NCBI GenBank assembly: GCA_947259195.1
Contig: CAMYLC010000048.1
Span: 2,803 to 66,802, forward strand
DNA from: Thermoanaerobaculia bacterium
GTDB taxonomy: Bacteria > Acidobacteriota > Thermoanaerobaculia > Multivoradales > JAHEKO01
Length of the DNA stretch: 64,000 nt
Direction: 5' to 3'
Below the pieces are notes generated by a model. The model had not been told where the DNA came from. It searched no databases and saw only the letters and a program-made list of their open reading frames with translations. Below are positions 39,241-52,537 of the stretch, piece after piece. Within the stretch, counting starts at the first letter, position 1; each line of letters starts with the position of its first letter. The translations under genes were made by a program, and so were the position numbers.

Positions 39241-39966
39241 ATGTTGGAGAACCTCATATCCCTGACCGGGCTCGAGGAGCGGCTCCGCTACCGCTTCCGA
39301 CAGCCGAGGCTTCTCGAAGCAGCGCTCACTCATACCTCCTGGGCCAACGAACAGGGGGTTGAAGACGACTACGAGAGGCTGGAGTTCCTCGGCGATGCCA
39401 TTCTGGGGGCCGTGGCGGCCAGCTGGCTCTACGATCGTCGTCCGGATCTGGACGAAGGGGAGCTGTCAAAGCTCAAGAGCTATGTCGTGAGTGAGTCTGT
39501 ACTCGCAGAACATGCCGAGCACCTCCGTCTTGGGGAGTACCTGCGTCTGGGGGTTGGTGAGAGTCGGTCCGGGGGACGCGAGAAGCGATCGTTGCTGGCC
39601 GATGCCATGGAGGCCATTCTTGGGGCGGTGTACCAGGATGGCGGGCTCGAAGCGGCTAGGGGAGTCGCTCTGCAGCTCCTGGAATCGACGCTGGGCGAGC
39701 GAGTCGAGATCTCCGAGCTGCGGGACCCCAAGACAGCCCTTCAGGAAGCAGCCCAGGCCAGAGGTGGGAGCCTGCCGGAGTATCGCCATGTGGCCGAAGA
39801 AGGACCGGACCACAAGAAACGATTTCATGTCGAGTGCTGGATCGACGGCCTCTTCCTGGGTGAAGGCGACGGCAGCACCAAGAAGCAGGCGGAGCAACGG
39901 GCGGCCCGAGTGGCTCTTGCTGCGCTGGAAGATGATTCACAAGAGAGCGACAACGCTCTTCAATGA
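39241..39966 (+). CDS. rnc: Ribonuclease III
   Basis: YERLEFLGDAILGAV and C-terminal dsRNA-binding domain. Confidence 0.97.
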   Translation: MLENLISLTGLEERLRYRFRQPRLLEAALTHTSWANEQGVEDDYERLEFLGDAILGAVAASWLYDRRPDLDEGELSKLKSYVVSESVLAEHAEHLRLGEYLRLGVGESRSGGREKRSLLADAMEAILGAVYQDGGLEAARGVALQLLESTLGERVEISELRDPKTALQEAAQARGGSLPEYRHVAEEGPDHKKRFHVECWIDGLFLGEGDGSTKKQAEQRAARVALAALEDDSQESDNALQ

Positions 39967-40007
39967 GAAACGACCACCTGGTGAGTGGATAGCAATAGGA
40001 CAGCGAT

Positions 40008-41294
40008 ATGCAGAGGATCAAGGAGCTCCCGAAGCGAATCGGCGAAGAAGTCGTTCTGCGCGGCTGGCTGATGAACGCCCGCTCGAGCGGCAAGATAGCC
40101 TTCCTCCAGGTCAGGGACGGTAGCGGAGTCGTACAGGCAGTCGCCAGTCGGGCAGAGCTTTCGGAGCGTGCCTGGGAGGACGTGCAGAAGATCACTCAAG
40201 AATCTGCTCTCCGGCTGACCGGCACCGTGAGTGAGGACCCTCGCTCCCCGAGCGGCGTCGAAATCCACTTGCTCGATCTCGCCGTCGAGCACTTGTCGGA
40301 AGAGTTCCCGATCACCAAGAAGGAGCATGGTACCGGCTTCCTGATGGACCACCGGCACCTCTGGCTTCGCTCCAGCCGACAGAGAGCGGCGCTCAAGGTC
40401 AGAAGCGAGGTGTCGCAGGCGATCCGGGATTTTCACTACGAGCGGGACTTCGTTCTCATCGACTCACCCATCCTGACTCCGGCCGCTTGTGAAGGAACTT
40501 CAACTCTGTTCGAAACCGACTACTTCGGTGACCAGGCCTACCTGAGTCAGTCGGGGCAGCTCTACCTCGAGCCCGCTGCGGCTGTCTTCGGCAAGGTCTA
40601 CTGCTTTGGTCCGACCTTCAGGGCAGAGAAGTCGAAGACCAGGCGCCATCTCATGGAGTTCTGGATGGTGGAGCCCGAGGTCGCGTTTCTGGAGTTCGCA
40701 GGCTTGTGTGACCTGGCCGAGGAGTTCATCAGTTATCTGGTGGCTCGCGTGCTCGATCGTTGCGCCGAAGAGTTGAAGGTACTGGAGAGGGAGACTTCCA
40801 AGCTCGAGGCGGCAACCAGTCCCTTTCCCAGGATTACCTATACGGAAGCTATCGAGACGCTGCAGAAGTCGGCGGTATCGATCGAGTGGGGTGAGGACTT
40901 CGGCGGCGATGACGAGACGATCCTGGCCGAGCAGTTCGACCGGCCCGTGCTGGTGACTCACTATCCTACCGCCCTCAAGGCATTCTATATGGAGCCGGAT
41001 CCGGACAATCCTGAGCTGGCCCTGGCTCTCGATGTGCTGGCTCCAGAGGGCTACGGCGAGATCATCGGTGGAAGCCAGAGGATCCACGATCATGACCTAC
41101 TCAAGCGACGGCTCGAAGAGCACGAGTTGCCGCTCGAGGCCTTTCAGTGGTATCTGGATGTGCGGCGGTACGGGACGTTCCCTCACAGTGGCTTCGGCAT
41201 GGGTATCGAGAGGTTCGTGGCATGGGTGTGCGGCCTGAAGCACCTGCGCGAGACGATTCCGTATCCACGTATGCTGAACAAGATCTATCCCTGA
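40008..41294 (+). CDS. asnS: Asparaginyl-tRNA synthetase
   Basis: RGWLMNARSSGKIAFLQVRDGSG, TPAACEGTSTLFETDYFG, FGPTFRAEKSKTRRHLMEFWMVEPE, GFGMGIERFVAW. Confidence 0.96.
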   Translation: MQRIKELPKRIGEEVVLRGWLMNARSSGKIAFLQVRDGSGVVQAVASRAELSERAWEDVQKITQESALRLTGTVSEDPRSPSGVEIHLLDLAVEHLSEEFPITKKEHGTGFLMDHRHLWLRSSRQRAALKVRSEVSQAIRDFHYERDFVLIDSPILTPAACEGTSTLFETDYFGDQAYLSQSGQLYLEPAAAVFGKVYCFGPTFRAEKSKTRRHLMEFWMVEPEVAFLEFAGLCDLAEEFISYLVARVLDRCAEELKVLERETSKLEAATSPFPRITYTEAIETLQKSAVSIEWGEDFGGDDETILAEQFDRPVLVTHYPTALKAFYMEPDPDNPELALALDVLAPEGYGEIIGGSQRIHDHDLLKRRLEEHELPLEAFQWYLDVRRYGTFPHSGFGMGIERFVAWVCGLKHLRETIPYPRMLNKIYP

Positions 41295-41295
41295 C

Positions 41296-41478
41296 TTGTT
41301 CGAAACCTCTCGCTCCCTAACCTACGCCGCCCTGGCGGTACTGATCCTGATCTGGGGTACCACGTGGGCGGTCATCCGAGTAGGCCTGCGGGGACTTCCG
41401 CCTTTCACCGGCGTGGCGCTGCGGTTCGGCATCGCGGCAGTTGTACTGTGCAGGGCCGGGTTGGATCCCCACAGCTGA
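41296..41478 (+). pseudogene. Truncated EamA/DMT-family transporter N-terminus
   Basis: LTYAALAVLILIWGTTWAVIRVGLRGLPPFTGVALRFGIAAVVL is an EamA N-terminus, then stops; no continuation before the convergent gene at 41500. Confidence 0.7.
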
Positions 41479-41499
41479 CCTTCGAGATGGTGGTGACGC

Positions 41500-42678
41500 T
41501 CAGGACCCCGGAGTATCACTGCCGGCGCGGCCCAGGAGGGTCTTCCAGGTCCTCAGGTCCCGGGCCAGCTCCTTGAGAGCCGACGCCCAAGAGCCTCTGG
41601 CCATGCTCCAGAGGAGGAGCGCTGCCAGGAGGACTGCGCAAACCGTTTCTAAGATCCCTGCAGATTCGGTGGCGGCGAGCGACATTGGCGGCCGCAGCGT
41701 GATGCCCAGACGATCGAGGGCGAGGTCGAGCATGTAACCCATTCCGAGCGCGGTTACGATGACGCTACCCAGGTAGATGGCGACGAACCGCCGGCCGAAG
41801 ACTCGCGCGATCACCACCAGGGAAGAGGCGTTGGTGGCGGGTCCAGCCAGCAGGAAGACCAATGCCGCTCCGGGACTGATTCCCTTGAGCATCAGGGCAG
41901 CGGCAACCGGCGTGCTGGCCGAGGCGCACATATAGAGCGGAATGCCCATCAGCAGCATGGTGAGGAGGGCTCGAGGGCCTTGGCCCACCGCGGCCTCTAC
42001 GAGATTGTCCGGCACCAGGGCAGTAATGACTCCGGTCAGCAGAAAGCCGCTCACCAGCCAGAACCCGATTTCGTCCACCATGGTGACGAAGCCGTAGCGG
42101 AGGGCCCGCCTGGAGAGCGCGCCAGGCCCCTCGGAACGATCCGAAGTCGAAGCTGACGGGTCCCTTTCAGAGTTGTCGTTCGGATCGATGGTCGAGCCCT
42201 CTTCAGGGTCCTTCGCCGCGAGTAACGAGGAAACGGCCGCAACCAGACTGGTCACCAGAGCGGCTATGGGCCGCAGAATGGCCATCAGGGGACCCATGAG
42301 ACCCCAGGTGAGTAGGATCGAATCGACGCCGGTCTCCGGCGTGGAGACGAGAAAAGCCAGGCTGGCTTCACGACTGGCGCCCTTCCTGGAAAGCTCGATG
42401 GTCACGGGGACGACAGCGCAAGAACAGAGCGGCAGAGGAATGCCGAGGCAGGCGGCGCGAAAGGTGGCTCCGAAGCCTGGCTGGCCGAGCCATCTCGAGA
42501 TCTTCTCCGATGGGATGAGGACCGTCATCAGGCCCGCGGCCCCCAGGCCCAATATCACGTAGGGGCTGGCAACCAGGAAGACCCCCCAGGTGGCTTTCAG
42601 GATCTCGATGAGAGTAGGCATGGCTTTTCGGCGTTGATCGTAGCTGTCGCTCGCTGGCAGAGGCAAATCGGGGCTCAT
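41500..42678 (-). CDS. Permease of the DUF318/ArsP-like family (SO_0444-like metal efflux)
   Basis: GIPLPLCSCAVVPVTIELSRKGASREASLAFLVSTPETGVDSI and repeat GIPLYMCASASTPVAAALMLKGISPGAALVFLLAGPATNASSL; start could also be 42621. Confidence 0.85.
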   Translation of the reverse strand: MSPDLPLPASDSYDQRRKAMPTLIEILKATWGVFLVASPYVILGLGAAGLMTVLIPSEKISRWLGQPGFGATFRAACLGIPLPLCSCAVVPVTIELSRKGASREASLAFLVSTPETGVDSILLTWGLMGPLMAILRPIAALVTSLVAAVSSLLAAKDPEEGSTIDPNDNSERDPSASTSDRSEGPGALSRRALRYGFVTMVDEIGFWLVSGFLLTGVITALVPDNLVEAAVGQGPRALLTMLLMGIPLYMCASASTPVAAALMLKGISPGAALVFLLAGPATNASSLVVIARVFGRRFVAIYLGSVIVTALGMGYMLDLALDRLGITLRPPMSLAATESAGILETVCAVLLAALLLWSMARGSWASALKELARDLRTWKTLLGRAGSDTPGS

Positions 42679-42744
42679 GATCAATCCGGGTTAGGACACG
42701 ACGGTGGGGTCGAGGTCTGAGGTTTGCTAGACTCTGCGGCGCTC

Positions 42745-44118
42745 ATGAGACCCAAGAAACCAGCCCAGCGGGTGGGCATGATCAGTTTGGGCTGCCCGAA
42801 GAACCGGGTCGACAGCGAGATCATGCTCGGTGAGCTGCGCAAACGTGGGCACAGAGTCGTCAACGAGATCGGTGATGCGGAAACCGTCATCGTGAATACC
42901 TGTGGCTTCGTCGAGGAGGCGAAACAGGAGTCGATCGATACGATTCTAGAGGTCGTCGCGGCCAAGCAGAGCGGTGTGAAACAGGTGCTCGTGGCTGGTT
43001 GTATGGCCAATCGAGACGCTCTGGAGCTGGCACGGGAGATTCCGGAGATTGACGGATTCATCGGCCTGGACGACTTGCGTGACGTCGATGAGCTCGTGCA
43101 GTTGGGTGGCGCAGGGCCGCAGCCGCCATCGCCCTCGCATGTCGTCTTCGACCATCTGGCTGAAAGGCTGTTGACGACTCGCGGCTACGCCTACTTGAAG
43201 GTGGCTGAAGGGTGTGACAATCCCTGCACATTCTGTGCGATCCCGCTGTGGCGAGGACGATTCCGCAGCCGCACGATCGCCAGCCTGGTGGAAGAGGCCC
43301 AGAACCTGGAGCGCGAAGGGGCTCGCGAGCTGTGCCTCATTGCCCAAGATACGACTCGCTATGGAGAGGACATCGACTTGGGCCGTCACGGCCTGTTGCG
43401 GTTGGTTGAGGAGCTCTTGAGCTCTACCAGCTACTCCTGGATTCGGTTTCTCTATGCCTACCCGACAACCCTGGATCTGCAGCTACTGGAGCTCATGGGC
43501 AGGGAGGAGCGGTTCGTCTCGTATGTGGACATGCCCCTACAGCACAGCCATCGAGAGATTCTCCGAGCCATGCGACGAGGGGGTACGGGCGAGGCCTATC
43601 TGGACCTGTTGGAAACGATTCGAGAGCTGGTGCCTGATGTCTTCTTGCGTTCCACCTTCATCGTAGGATTCCCTGGCGAAGAGGAGGCTCACTTCCGGCA
43701 TCTCCTGGACTTCGTGGACCGGGCTCGGTTCGATCATCTGGGTGCTTTTGCCTACAGCCCGGAGGAAGAGACGCCGGCGGCAGAATTGAAGAACCGGGTA
43801 GCGAGACCGCTGGCCAGAAGTCGGTATGACCAGCTTCTGGAGCGCCAACGCCCCATTTCCCTGGCCAGTCGGCAGCGATTGATTGGCCGCCGCCTCCAGG
43901 TCCTCGTCGAAGGCCCATGCGAAGAGTCCGAGCATCTCCTGGAGGGGCGCCACTACGGCATGGCCCCGGACATCGATGGCAGATTGCTGATCAATGACGG
44001 ACTGGCGCCTGCCGGCGAGATGGTCGAGGTCGAGATCACCGAGGCCTTCCCTGATGATCTGGTCGGGCGCATCGTAGGTCCCCGCTCCTTGCCCGGGATT
44101 CAGGTCGCTGCTATATGA
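42745..44118 (+). CDS. rimO: Ribosomal protein S12 methylthiotransferase RimO
   Basis: GMISLGCPKNRVDSEIMLG, VNTCGFVEEAKQESID, radical-SAM CDNPCTFCAIPLWRGRFRSR. Confidence 0.93.
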   Translation: MRPKKPAQRVGMISLGCPKNRVDSEIMLGELRKRGHRVVNEIGDAETVIVNTCGFVEEAKQESIDTILEVVAAKQSGVKQVLVAGCMANRDALELAREIPEIDGFIGLDDLRDVDELVQLGGAGPQPPSPSHVVFDHLAERLLTTRGYAYLKVAEGCDNPCTFCAIPLWRGRFRSRTIASLVEEAQNLEREGARELCLIAQDTTRYGEDIDLGRHGLLRLVEELLSSTSYSWIRFLYAYPTTLDLQLLELMGREERFVSYVDMPLQHSHREILRAMRRGGTGEAYLDLLETIRELVPDVFLRSTFIVGFPGEEEAHFRHLLDFVDRARFDHLGAFAYSPEEETPAAELKNRVARPLARSRYDQLLERQRPISLASRQRLIGRRLQVLVEGPCEESEHLLEGRHYGMAPDIDGRLLINDGLAPAGEMVEVEITEAFPDDLVGRIVGPRSLPGIQVAAI

Positions 44119-45104
44119 CGGACGACGGTGTTGCCATGGTGGTTATCGAAGATGCCTGGCGCTCGCCGGCGACTCTCGGCCCCAGTGTCGTCACTATTGG
44201 CAACTTCGATGGGGTTCACACGGGGCAGCAGGCGATACTCCAACGGCTTGTGGATCGCGGGCAGGCTATTGGCATCGACTCGATCATGGTGACTTTCGAG
44301 CCTCACCCGCAGTCGGTGCTGCAGCCGAAACAACCGCCGCCGCGCCTCACGACCCGCGACCAGAAGCGAGCCCTGGTCGAGCGAATGGGGGTCGGCACGA
44401 TTGCCGAGGTGCGGTTCGACGAGTCGTTTGCCGAGACCACAGCGCAGCATTTTGTGGAGGCCTTCCTGCACGAGAAGCTCCAGGCGGCAGAGGTCTACGT
44501 CGGGTCGCGATTCGTCTTCGGACGGCGCAAGGAAGGCGACCTGCCGCTCCTCCGCGAGATCGGGCGAGCTCTTGGTTTCGAGGTATTTGGTGTCGAGGAA
44601 GTGGCATTCGGTGGGGCGCCGGTGTCGAGCACCCGTATTCGCCGGGCGATACAGGCGGGAGAGGTCGCAGATGCCGGAGCAATGCTGGGCCGCGCCTACT
44701 CGATCTGTGGGTCGGTGGTGCGAGGAGACGGACGGGGAAAAAAGCTGGGATGGCCGACAACCAACGTCGCTACGGCTCACGAGGTGCTGCCACAGGATGG
44801 TGTCTATGCCTCGAAGGTCTGGCTTCCCGAGCTCGATGGAGTCTTCGATGCCGTGACCAACGTCGGGTCGCGCCCGACCTTCCCCGACGGCGACCGGAAG
44901 GTGGTCGAAAGCCATCTCTTCGGCTTCGATGGGGAGATCTACGGCAAAGGAGTAGAATTGTGCTTCCTCGAAAGGCTGCGCGGGGAGCAGGCTTTTCCCT
45001 CGGCCGAAGCCCTCATCAGCCAGATCGAGAAGGATGCAGGGAGGGCGCGAGAATACTTGCAGCAAGAGAACTGTTTAGAGTTCGTGCCGACTATCGGCAA
45101 CTGA
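44115..45104 (+). CDS. ribF: Bifunctional riboflavin kinase/FAD synthetase
   Basis: VVTIGNFDGVHTGQQAIL, SSTRIRRAIQAGEV, GRGKKLGWPTTNV, TNVGSRPTF; ATGA overlap with rimO. Confidence 0.95.
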   Translation: MTDDGVAMVVIEDAWRSPATLGPSVVTIGNFDGVHTGQQAILQRLVDRGQAIGIDSIMVTFEPHPQSVLQPKQPPPRLTTRDQKRALVERMGVGTIAEVRFDESFAETTAQHFVEAFLHEKLQAAEVYVGSRFVFGRRKEGDLPLLREIGRALGFEVFGVEEVAFGGAPVSSTRIRRAIQAGEVADAGAMLGRAYSICGSVVRGDGRGKKLGWPTTNVATAHEVLPQDGVYASKVWLPELDGVFDAVTNVGSRPTFPDGDRKVVESHLFGFDGEIYGKGVELCFLERLRGEQAFPSAEALISQIEKDAGRAREYLQQENCLEFVPTIGN

Positions 45105-45176
45105 TGCCCACGGCATGAAGTCCAGGGTATGAACACCCTCGGTTTAGCTTCTTCAACGAGAAAAAGGAAGGAATCC

Positions 45177-45503
45177 ATGGCAGACAACGTTACGACAGTC
45201 AGCTCCGAGAGCTGGGAAGACGATGTGCTGAAGTCCGATCTCCCCGTCCTGGTAGATTTCTGGGCCGCCTGGTGCGGGCCCTGCAAGATGGTGGCCCCTG
45301 TCCTCGATGAGCTGGCCGTCGAGATGGGTGAGAAAGTGCGTGTAGCCAAGCTCAATGTCGATGAGAACCAGGCAATTGCCGCCCAGTACCAGGTCAGGGG
45401 CATTCCGACCTTCATTCTGTTCAAGGACGGTCAGGTGGCGGACCGCATGACCGGTGCGATGCCCAAGAGCGCCTTCGAACAGCTGATCGAGCGCCACACC
45501 TGA
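45177..45503 (+). CDS. trxA: Thioredoxin
   Basis: [24 protein letters not shown] and [13 protein letters not shown]. Confidence 0.97.
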   Translation: MADNVTTVSSESWEDDVLKSDLPVLVDFWAAWCGPCKMVAPVLDELAVEMGEKVRVAKLNVDENQAIAAQYQVRGIPTFILFKDGQVADRMTGAMPKSAFEQLIERHT

Positions 45504-45591
45504 GCACGGTCTCTGTGGGTGTCCCCTGAGAGGTCGAGTCGATCTCTGACCAGGGCCCGCCTCCAGATCTCATGCTGCGACAATTCTGCGA

Positions 45592-48033
45592 GTGATGAAG
45601 CACTACGAAAAACTCGGGCTGTTCTACCTCGGCCGGTCCAAAGCCACGGATGCCGGCGACGGCGAGCAGCCTTTGCTGCTGTACGAGTCCAAGGACCTAC
45701 TGACGCATGCTGTGTGCGTCGGCATGACCGGGAGCGGCAAGACCGGACTCTGTATTGGACTGATCGAAGAGGCTGCGATCGATGGGATCCCAGCCATCAT
45801 TGTCGATCCAAAAGGTGACCTGGGCAACCTCCTGCTGACATTCCCCGAGCTGCGACCCAGCGACTTCCAGCCCTGGGTCAACCGGGAAGAGGCGAGCCAG
45901 CAGGGTCTCAGCGTCGAGCAGTTTGCCGAGAAGCAGGCCGGGCTGTGGACCCAGGGCCTGGCAGAGTGGGGACAGACTGGCGAGAGGATCGGCCGGCTGC
46001 GGGATGCGGCCGATTTCGCGATCTTCACTCCGGGCAGCGAAGCCGGGCTGCCGATTTCGGTCCTGGATTCGTTCAAGGCACCGTCGAGCCTCGATTGGGA
46101 AGACGCCGACCTGATTCGCGATCGGATCGAGTCCACCGTTACCGGCCTCCTGAGCCTTCTGGGCGTCGAGGCTGACCCGATCCAGAGCCCCGAGCACATC
46201 CTGCTGTCGAATCTGCTGTCGCATTTCTGGCGGGCTGGCGCGGACGTGGGTCTGGCCGAGCTCATCCGGGGCATCCAGGAACCCCCCTTCGATCGCGTCG
46301 GGGCCTTCGACCTGGAGACGTTCTTCTCGACCACCAAGCGGACCCGTCTGGCCATCAAGTTGAACAACCTGCTGGCTGCGCCCAGCTTTCAAGGTTGGCT
46401 CGAAGGCGCACCCCTGGATCTGGAAGAGCTGCTCTACTCAGAGACCGGCCGCCCTCGGGTCGCCATCTTCTCGATCGCTCACCTCTCCGACCAGCAGCGG
46501 ATGTTCTTCGTGACCCTGCTGCTCAATGAAACGCTCAGCTGGATTCGGCGACGACCCGGTACCAACAGCTTGCGGGCTCTCCTCTACATGGACGAGATCT
46601 TCGGCTATCTGCCGCCGGTCGCCGAGCCGCCATCGAAGAAGCCGCTGCTGACACTGCTCAAGCAGGCGAGGGCCTACGGCCTGGGAGTCGTGCTGGCGAC
46701 TCAGAATCCAGGAGACCTGGACTACAAGGGGCTGGCGAATATCGGCACCTGGTTCCTGGGTCGGCTGCAGGCAGAGCGAGACAAGGAGAAAGTGTTGGAG
46801 GGGCTCAAAGGAGTGACGGTCGATGGTGGTCTCAGCCGCCAGGAACTGGATCGACTGCTCTCTGGCTTGAAGAAGCGGACCTTTCTCCTCCACAACGTGA
46901 ACGAGGAGCGGCCGGAGGTCTTCCAGACGAGATGGGTCATGTCGTACCTGAGGGGACCCTTGACCCGAGACCAGATTCGCACCCTGATGGCTGAACGGAG
47001 AGCCGAATGGAGGTCGCCAGAGGTGCCTGAAGGAGACGATCCAGAGGCGCAAGAGACAGCCGCCATGGCTCCTGGCGAGGTGTCGAAGGGCGAGCCTGAT
47101 GATGCTTCGTCGACTGCGGTCGACAAGCTCCCTGGGCTCGAGAAAGGTCTTTCACAGTTCTTCTGCAGCCGGTCTACTGCTGGCAAGGATCAGCCACACT
47201 ACGAGCCCTACCTGTTGGGGCTCGGCAAGGTCGAATTTGTCGACCGGAAGACCAGAGAGGTTCTGGCTACCGACGAAGCGAAGTTGATCCTGCCTCTCAG
47301 GCCCGGGCAGAGTGCGATCGACTGGACCGCGGCCGAGGTGCTCGATGTGGGTGAGGATGAGCTGGCCCGAGAACCCGACCCTGAGGCCACTTGGGCTCCG
47401 CTGCCCGAAGCAGCCGAGCGTCCCACGAGCTACACGCGCTGGAGGAAGGAGTTGGAGGATTTCCTCTATCGGCAGCGGCGGCTCGAGATGTTCCAGAGCA
47501 CTGCCCTCGAGGCGATCTCGCTGCCGAGAGAGTCGGAGCGTGATTTCCGAATCCGTCTCGCCGATCTGGCCCGGGCCGAGCGCGACCGCAGACTCGAAGC
47601 GCTGAGGAGCTCTTTTGACACGCGACGCCGCAAGCTCGAGGATCGCATCGACAAGGCTGAGCGCCAGCTGTCGAAGGAGAAGGATCAGGCGAGTCGGGCC
47701 AAGCTGGAAACTGCGGTCTCGATAGGTACGACCCTCTTGTCGGTGCTCACCGGTCGCCGGAGACTGAGCCAAACCACCATCAACCGTGCCGGATCATCGG
47801 TACGTGATGCAAGAGAATCATCACGTCAGTCCGAAGACGTCGTGGAGGCGCGCACTTCGCTCGAGGATCTCAACGACCAGCTGGAGAAGCTGGAAGCAGA
47901 ACTGGAGGAACGGCTTCAGGAGCTGAGCCGTGATCTGGATCCGCTGAGCGCGAAGCTCGACCCGGTGACCATCCAACCGCGTCGGACCGATGTGGACGTC
48001 CAGTCGGTCAGCCTGCTCTGGGTCACTGACTAG
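45592..48033 (+). CDS. HerA-like/DUF853-type ATPase with C-terminal coiled coil
   Basis: Walker A GMTGSGKT, IIVDPKGDLGN, Walker B-like LLYMDEIFGYLPP, VVLATQNPGDLDYK; long Lys/Glu-rich coiled-coil tail. Confidence 0.85.
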   Translation: MMKHYEKLGLFYLGRSKATDAGDGEQPLLLYESKDLLTHAVCVGMTGSGKTGLCIGLIEEAAIDGIPAIIVDPKGDLGNLLLTFPELRPSDFQPWVNREEASQQGLSVEQFAEKQAGLWTQGLAEWGQTGERIGRLRDAADFAIFTPGSEAGLPISVLDSFKAPSSLDWEDADLIRDRIESTVTGLLSLLGVEADPIQSPEHILLSNLLSHFWRAGADVGLAELIRGIQEPPFDRVGAFDLETFFSTTKRTRLAIKLNNLLAAPSFQGWLEGAPLDLEELLYSETGRPRVAIFSIAHLSDQQRMFFVTLLLNETLSWIRRRPGTNSLRALLYMDEIFGYLPPVAEPPSKKPLLTLLKQARAYGLGVVLATQNPGDLDYKGLANIGTWFLGRLQAERDKEKVLEGLKGVTVDGGLSRQELDRLLSGLKKRTFLLHNVNEERPEVFQTRWVMSYLRGPLTRDQIRTLMAERRAEWRSPEVPEGDDPEAQETAAMAPGEVSKGEPDDASSTAVDKLPGLEKGLSQFFCSRSTAGKDQPHYEPYLLGLGKVEFVDRKTREVLATDEAKLILPLRPGQSAIDWTAAEVLDVGEDELAREPDPEATWAPLPEAAERPTSYTRWRKELEDFLYRQRRLEMFQSTALEAISLPRESERDFRIRLADLARAERDRRLEALRSSFDTRRRKLEDRIDKAERQLSKEKDQASRAKLETAVSIGTTLLSVLTGRRRLSQTTINRAGSSVRDARESSRQSEDVVEARTSLEDLNDQLEKLEAELEERLQELSRDLDPLSAKLDPVTIQPRRTDVDVQSVSLLWVTD

Positions 48034-48087
48034 GCGCCAGGTTCGCAAACCGGCAGTCGGCCACTGGGTGGCACTGCTGCGGGCGGG

Positions 48088-49569
48088 TCAGCGCTGCCGC
48101 TCGACCCAGTAGTTGGGAGCTTCCTTGGTGATCAGTACGTCGTGAGCGTGGCTCTCCTTGAGTCCTGCCGACGTGACCCTGACGAACCGCGCATCGACCC
48201 TGAGTTGCTCGATGTCGCCACACCCGGCCAGACCCATCCCCGATCGCAGACCGCCAGTGAGCTGCGGCAGCATTTGATGCACGCTGCCCTTGTAGGGGAC
48301 GATGCCCTCGATGCCCTCCGGCACCATCTTGCCGAGCTCCCCGTTGGCCTCTTGAAAGTAGCGATCGGCACTGCCCTTGGCCATCGCCGAGAGCGAACCC
48401 ATTCCACGATAGGCCTTGTAGGTTCGTCCCTGATAGAGGATGGTCTCGCCAGGGCTCTCCTCGGTTCCGGCGAACAGTGAGCCGATCATTACCGAGTGGG
48501 CGCCGGCGGCGATCGCTTTGCTGATATCCCCCGAGAACTTGATGCCGCCATCGGCAATCACGGGAATATCTCGCTCCGCCGCCGCCTCGCAAACCTGCTG
48601 GATGGCGGTGATCTGCGGCATGCCGGCGCCAGTGACGACTCGCGTCGTGCAGATGGATCCGGGGCCGATGCCGACTTTGACGGCGTCCACATCCCGGTCG
48701 ATCAGGGCCTGAGCTCCTGCTCGGGTCGCGACGTTACCGGCAATCAGCTTGATATCCGGGTACCTCTCCCTGAGAGTAGCGACGGCTGACAAGACCCCAG
48801 CGCTATGAGCGTGTGACGAGTCCAGAAGAAGGAAGTCCGCACCGGCGTCGATGAGAGCCGCGGCTCTTTGCAGGCTGTCGACTGAGGCGCCGATCGCCGC
48901 ACCCACACGCAGGCGACCCAGTTCATCCTTGCAGGCCTTGGGAAACTCGATGGCCTTTTGAATGTCCTTGACTGTAATCAGCCCCTTCAAGCTACCCGCG
49001 GCGTCCACCACCAGGAGTTTCTCGATTTTGTGTAGATGCAGCAGGGCCTTGGCCTCTTCCAGCGTCGTACCCTCGGCAACCGTGACCAGGTTCTCCTTGG
49101 TCATCAAATCATCGATTCGCTTCTCCAGGTCCCTTTCGAATCTGAGGTCGCGGTTGGTGAGAATTCCCACCAGTCGCCCCCCGTCCGAGGTCACCGGCAC
49201 CCCTGAGATCTTGTAGCGGGCCATGACCTCCAGAGCCTCGCCGATCCGCTGTTCGGGCCGCATCGTGACGGGATCGACGATCATCCCGGCCTCACTCCGC
49301 TTGACCTTGTCGACCTCTTCGGCCTGGGCCTGGCTGGGCAGGTTCTTGTGGATGACGCCGACGCCGCCGGCCTGGGCGACGGCGATCGCCAGTCGCGATT
49401 CCGTGACCGTGTCCATAGCAGCCGTGGTCACGGGTATGTTCATCTCGATGCCGCGACACAGACGAGTCTTCAAATCCACGTCGTTGGGATGAACCTCCGA
49501 GTGGCCCGGAACGATCAGGACATCGTCGAAAGTTAGGGCTTCTTCCGGCAGCTTGTTTTGCTGGCTCAT
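48088..49569 (-). CDS. guaB: Inosine-5'-monophosphate dehydrogenase
   Basis: [16 protein letters not shown], two CBS domains, [20 protein letters not shown]. Confidence 0.98.
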   Translation of the reverse strand: MSQQNKLPEEALTFDDVLIVPGHSEVHPNDVDLKTRLCRGIEMNIPVTTAAMDTVTESRLAIAVAQAGGVGVIHKNLPSQAQAEEVDKVKRSEAGMIVDPVTMRPEQRIGEALEVMARYKISGVPVTSDGGRLVGILTNRDLRFERDLEKRIDDLMTKENLVTVAEGTTLEEAKALLHLHKIEKLLVVDAAGSLKGLITVKDIQKAIEFPKACKDELGRLRVGAAIGASVDSLQRAAALIDAGADFLLLDSSHAHSAGVLSAVATLRERYPDIKLIAGNVATRAGAQALIDRDVDAVKVGIGPGSICTTRVVTGAGMPQITAIQQVCEAAAERDIPVIADGGIKFSGDISKAIAAGAHSVMIGSLFAGTEESPGETILYQGRTYKAYRGMGSLSAMAKGSADRYFQEANGELGKMVPEGIEGIVPYKGSVHQMLPQLTGGLRSGMGLAGCGDIEQLRVDARFVRVTSAGLKESHAHDVLITKEAPNYWVERQR

Positions 49570-49643
49570 GATGGACTCAAACGGTTGTAGTGAAGAGAAG
49601 GCCCCCGCAGGGGCCGGCCGTGGCAAGCGTATCAGAAGCTGCT

Positions 49644-49675
49644 GAAGCAGTGGGGCAGTGAAGCAGTGAGGCAGT
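49644..49675. repeat. Two-unit 16-bp tandem repeat upstream of guaB
   Basis: gaagcagtggggcagt followed by gaagcagtgaggcagt. Confidence 0.75.
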
Positions 49676-49697
49676 GGGGCTCGAACGCCAGTCGGGG

Positions 49698-52397
<2,700 letters not shown>

Positions 52398-52537
52398 TTC
52401 GTAACTCTCACTTGGGCTGGGGTAGGGGCGGCGGCGCCCCGACAGGCGTTAACAAGGTCAGTGTAACAAAGATTCCATCTGGGCTCCTGGTCGTGCACCA
52501 GGGCCCTGCGGTCCGGCTTTGAAGGATCCCGTCGCGG

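Noticed and set aside
45592-48033. HerA-based anti-phage defence system
   Set aside because: No adjacent nuclease, Sir2 or DUF4297 partner; neighbours are housekeeping genes, so a defence role is not supported here
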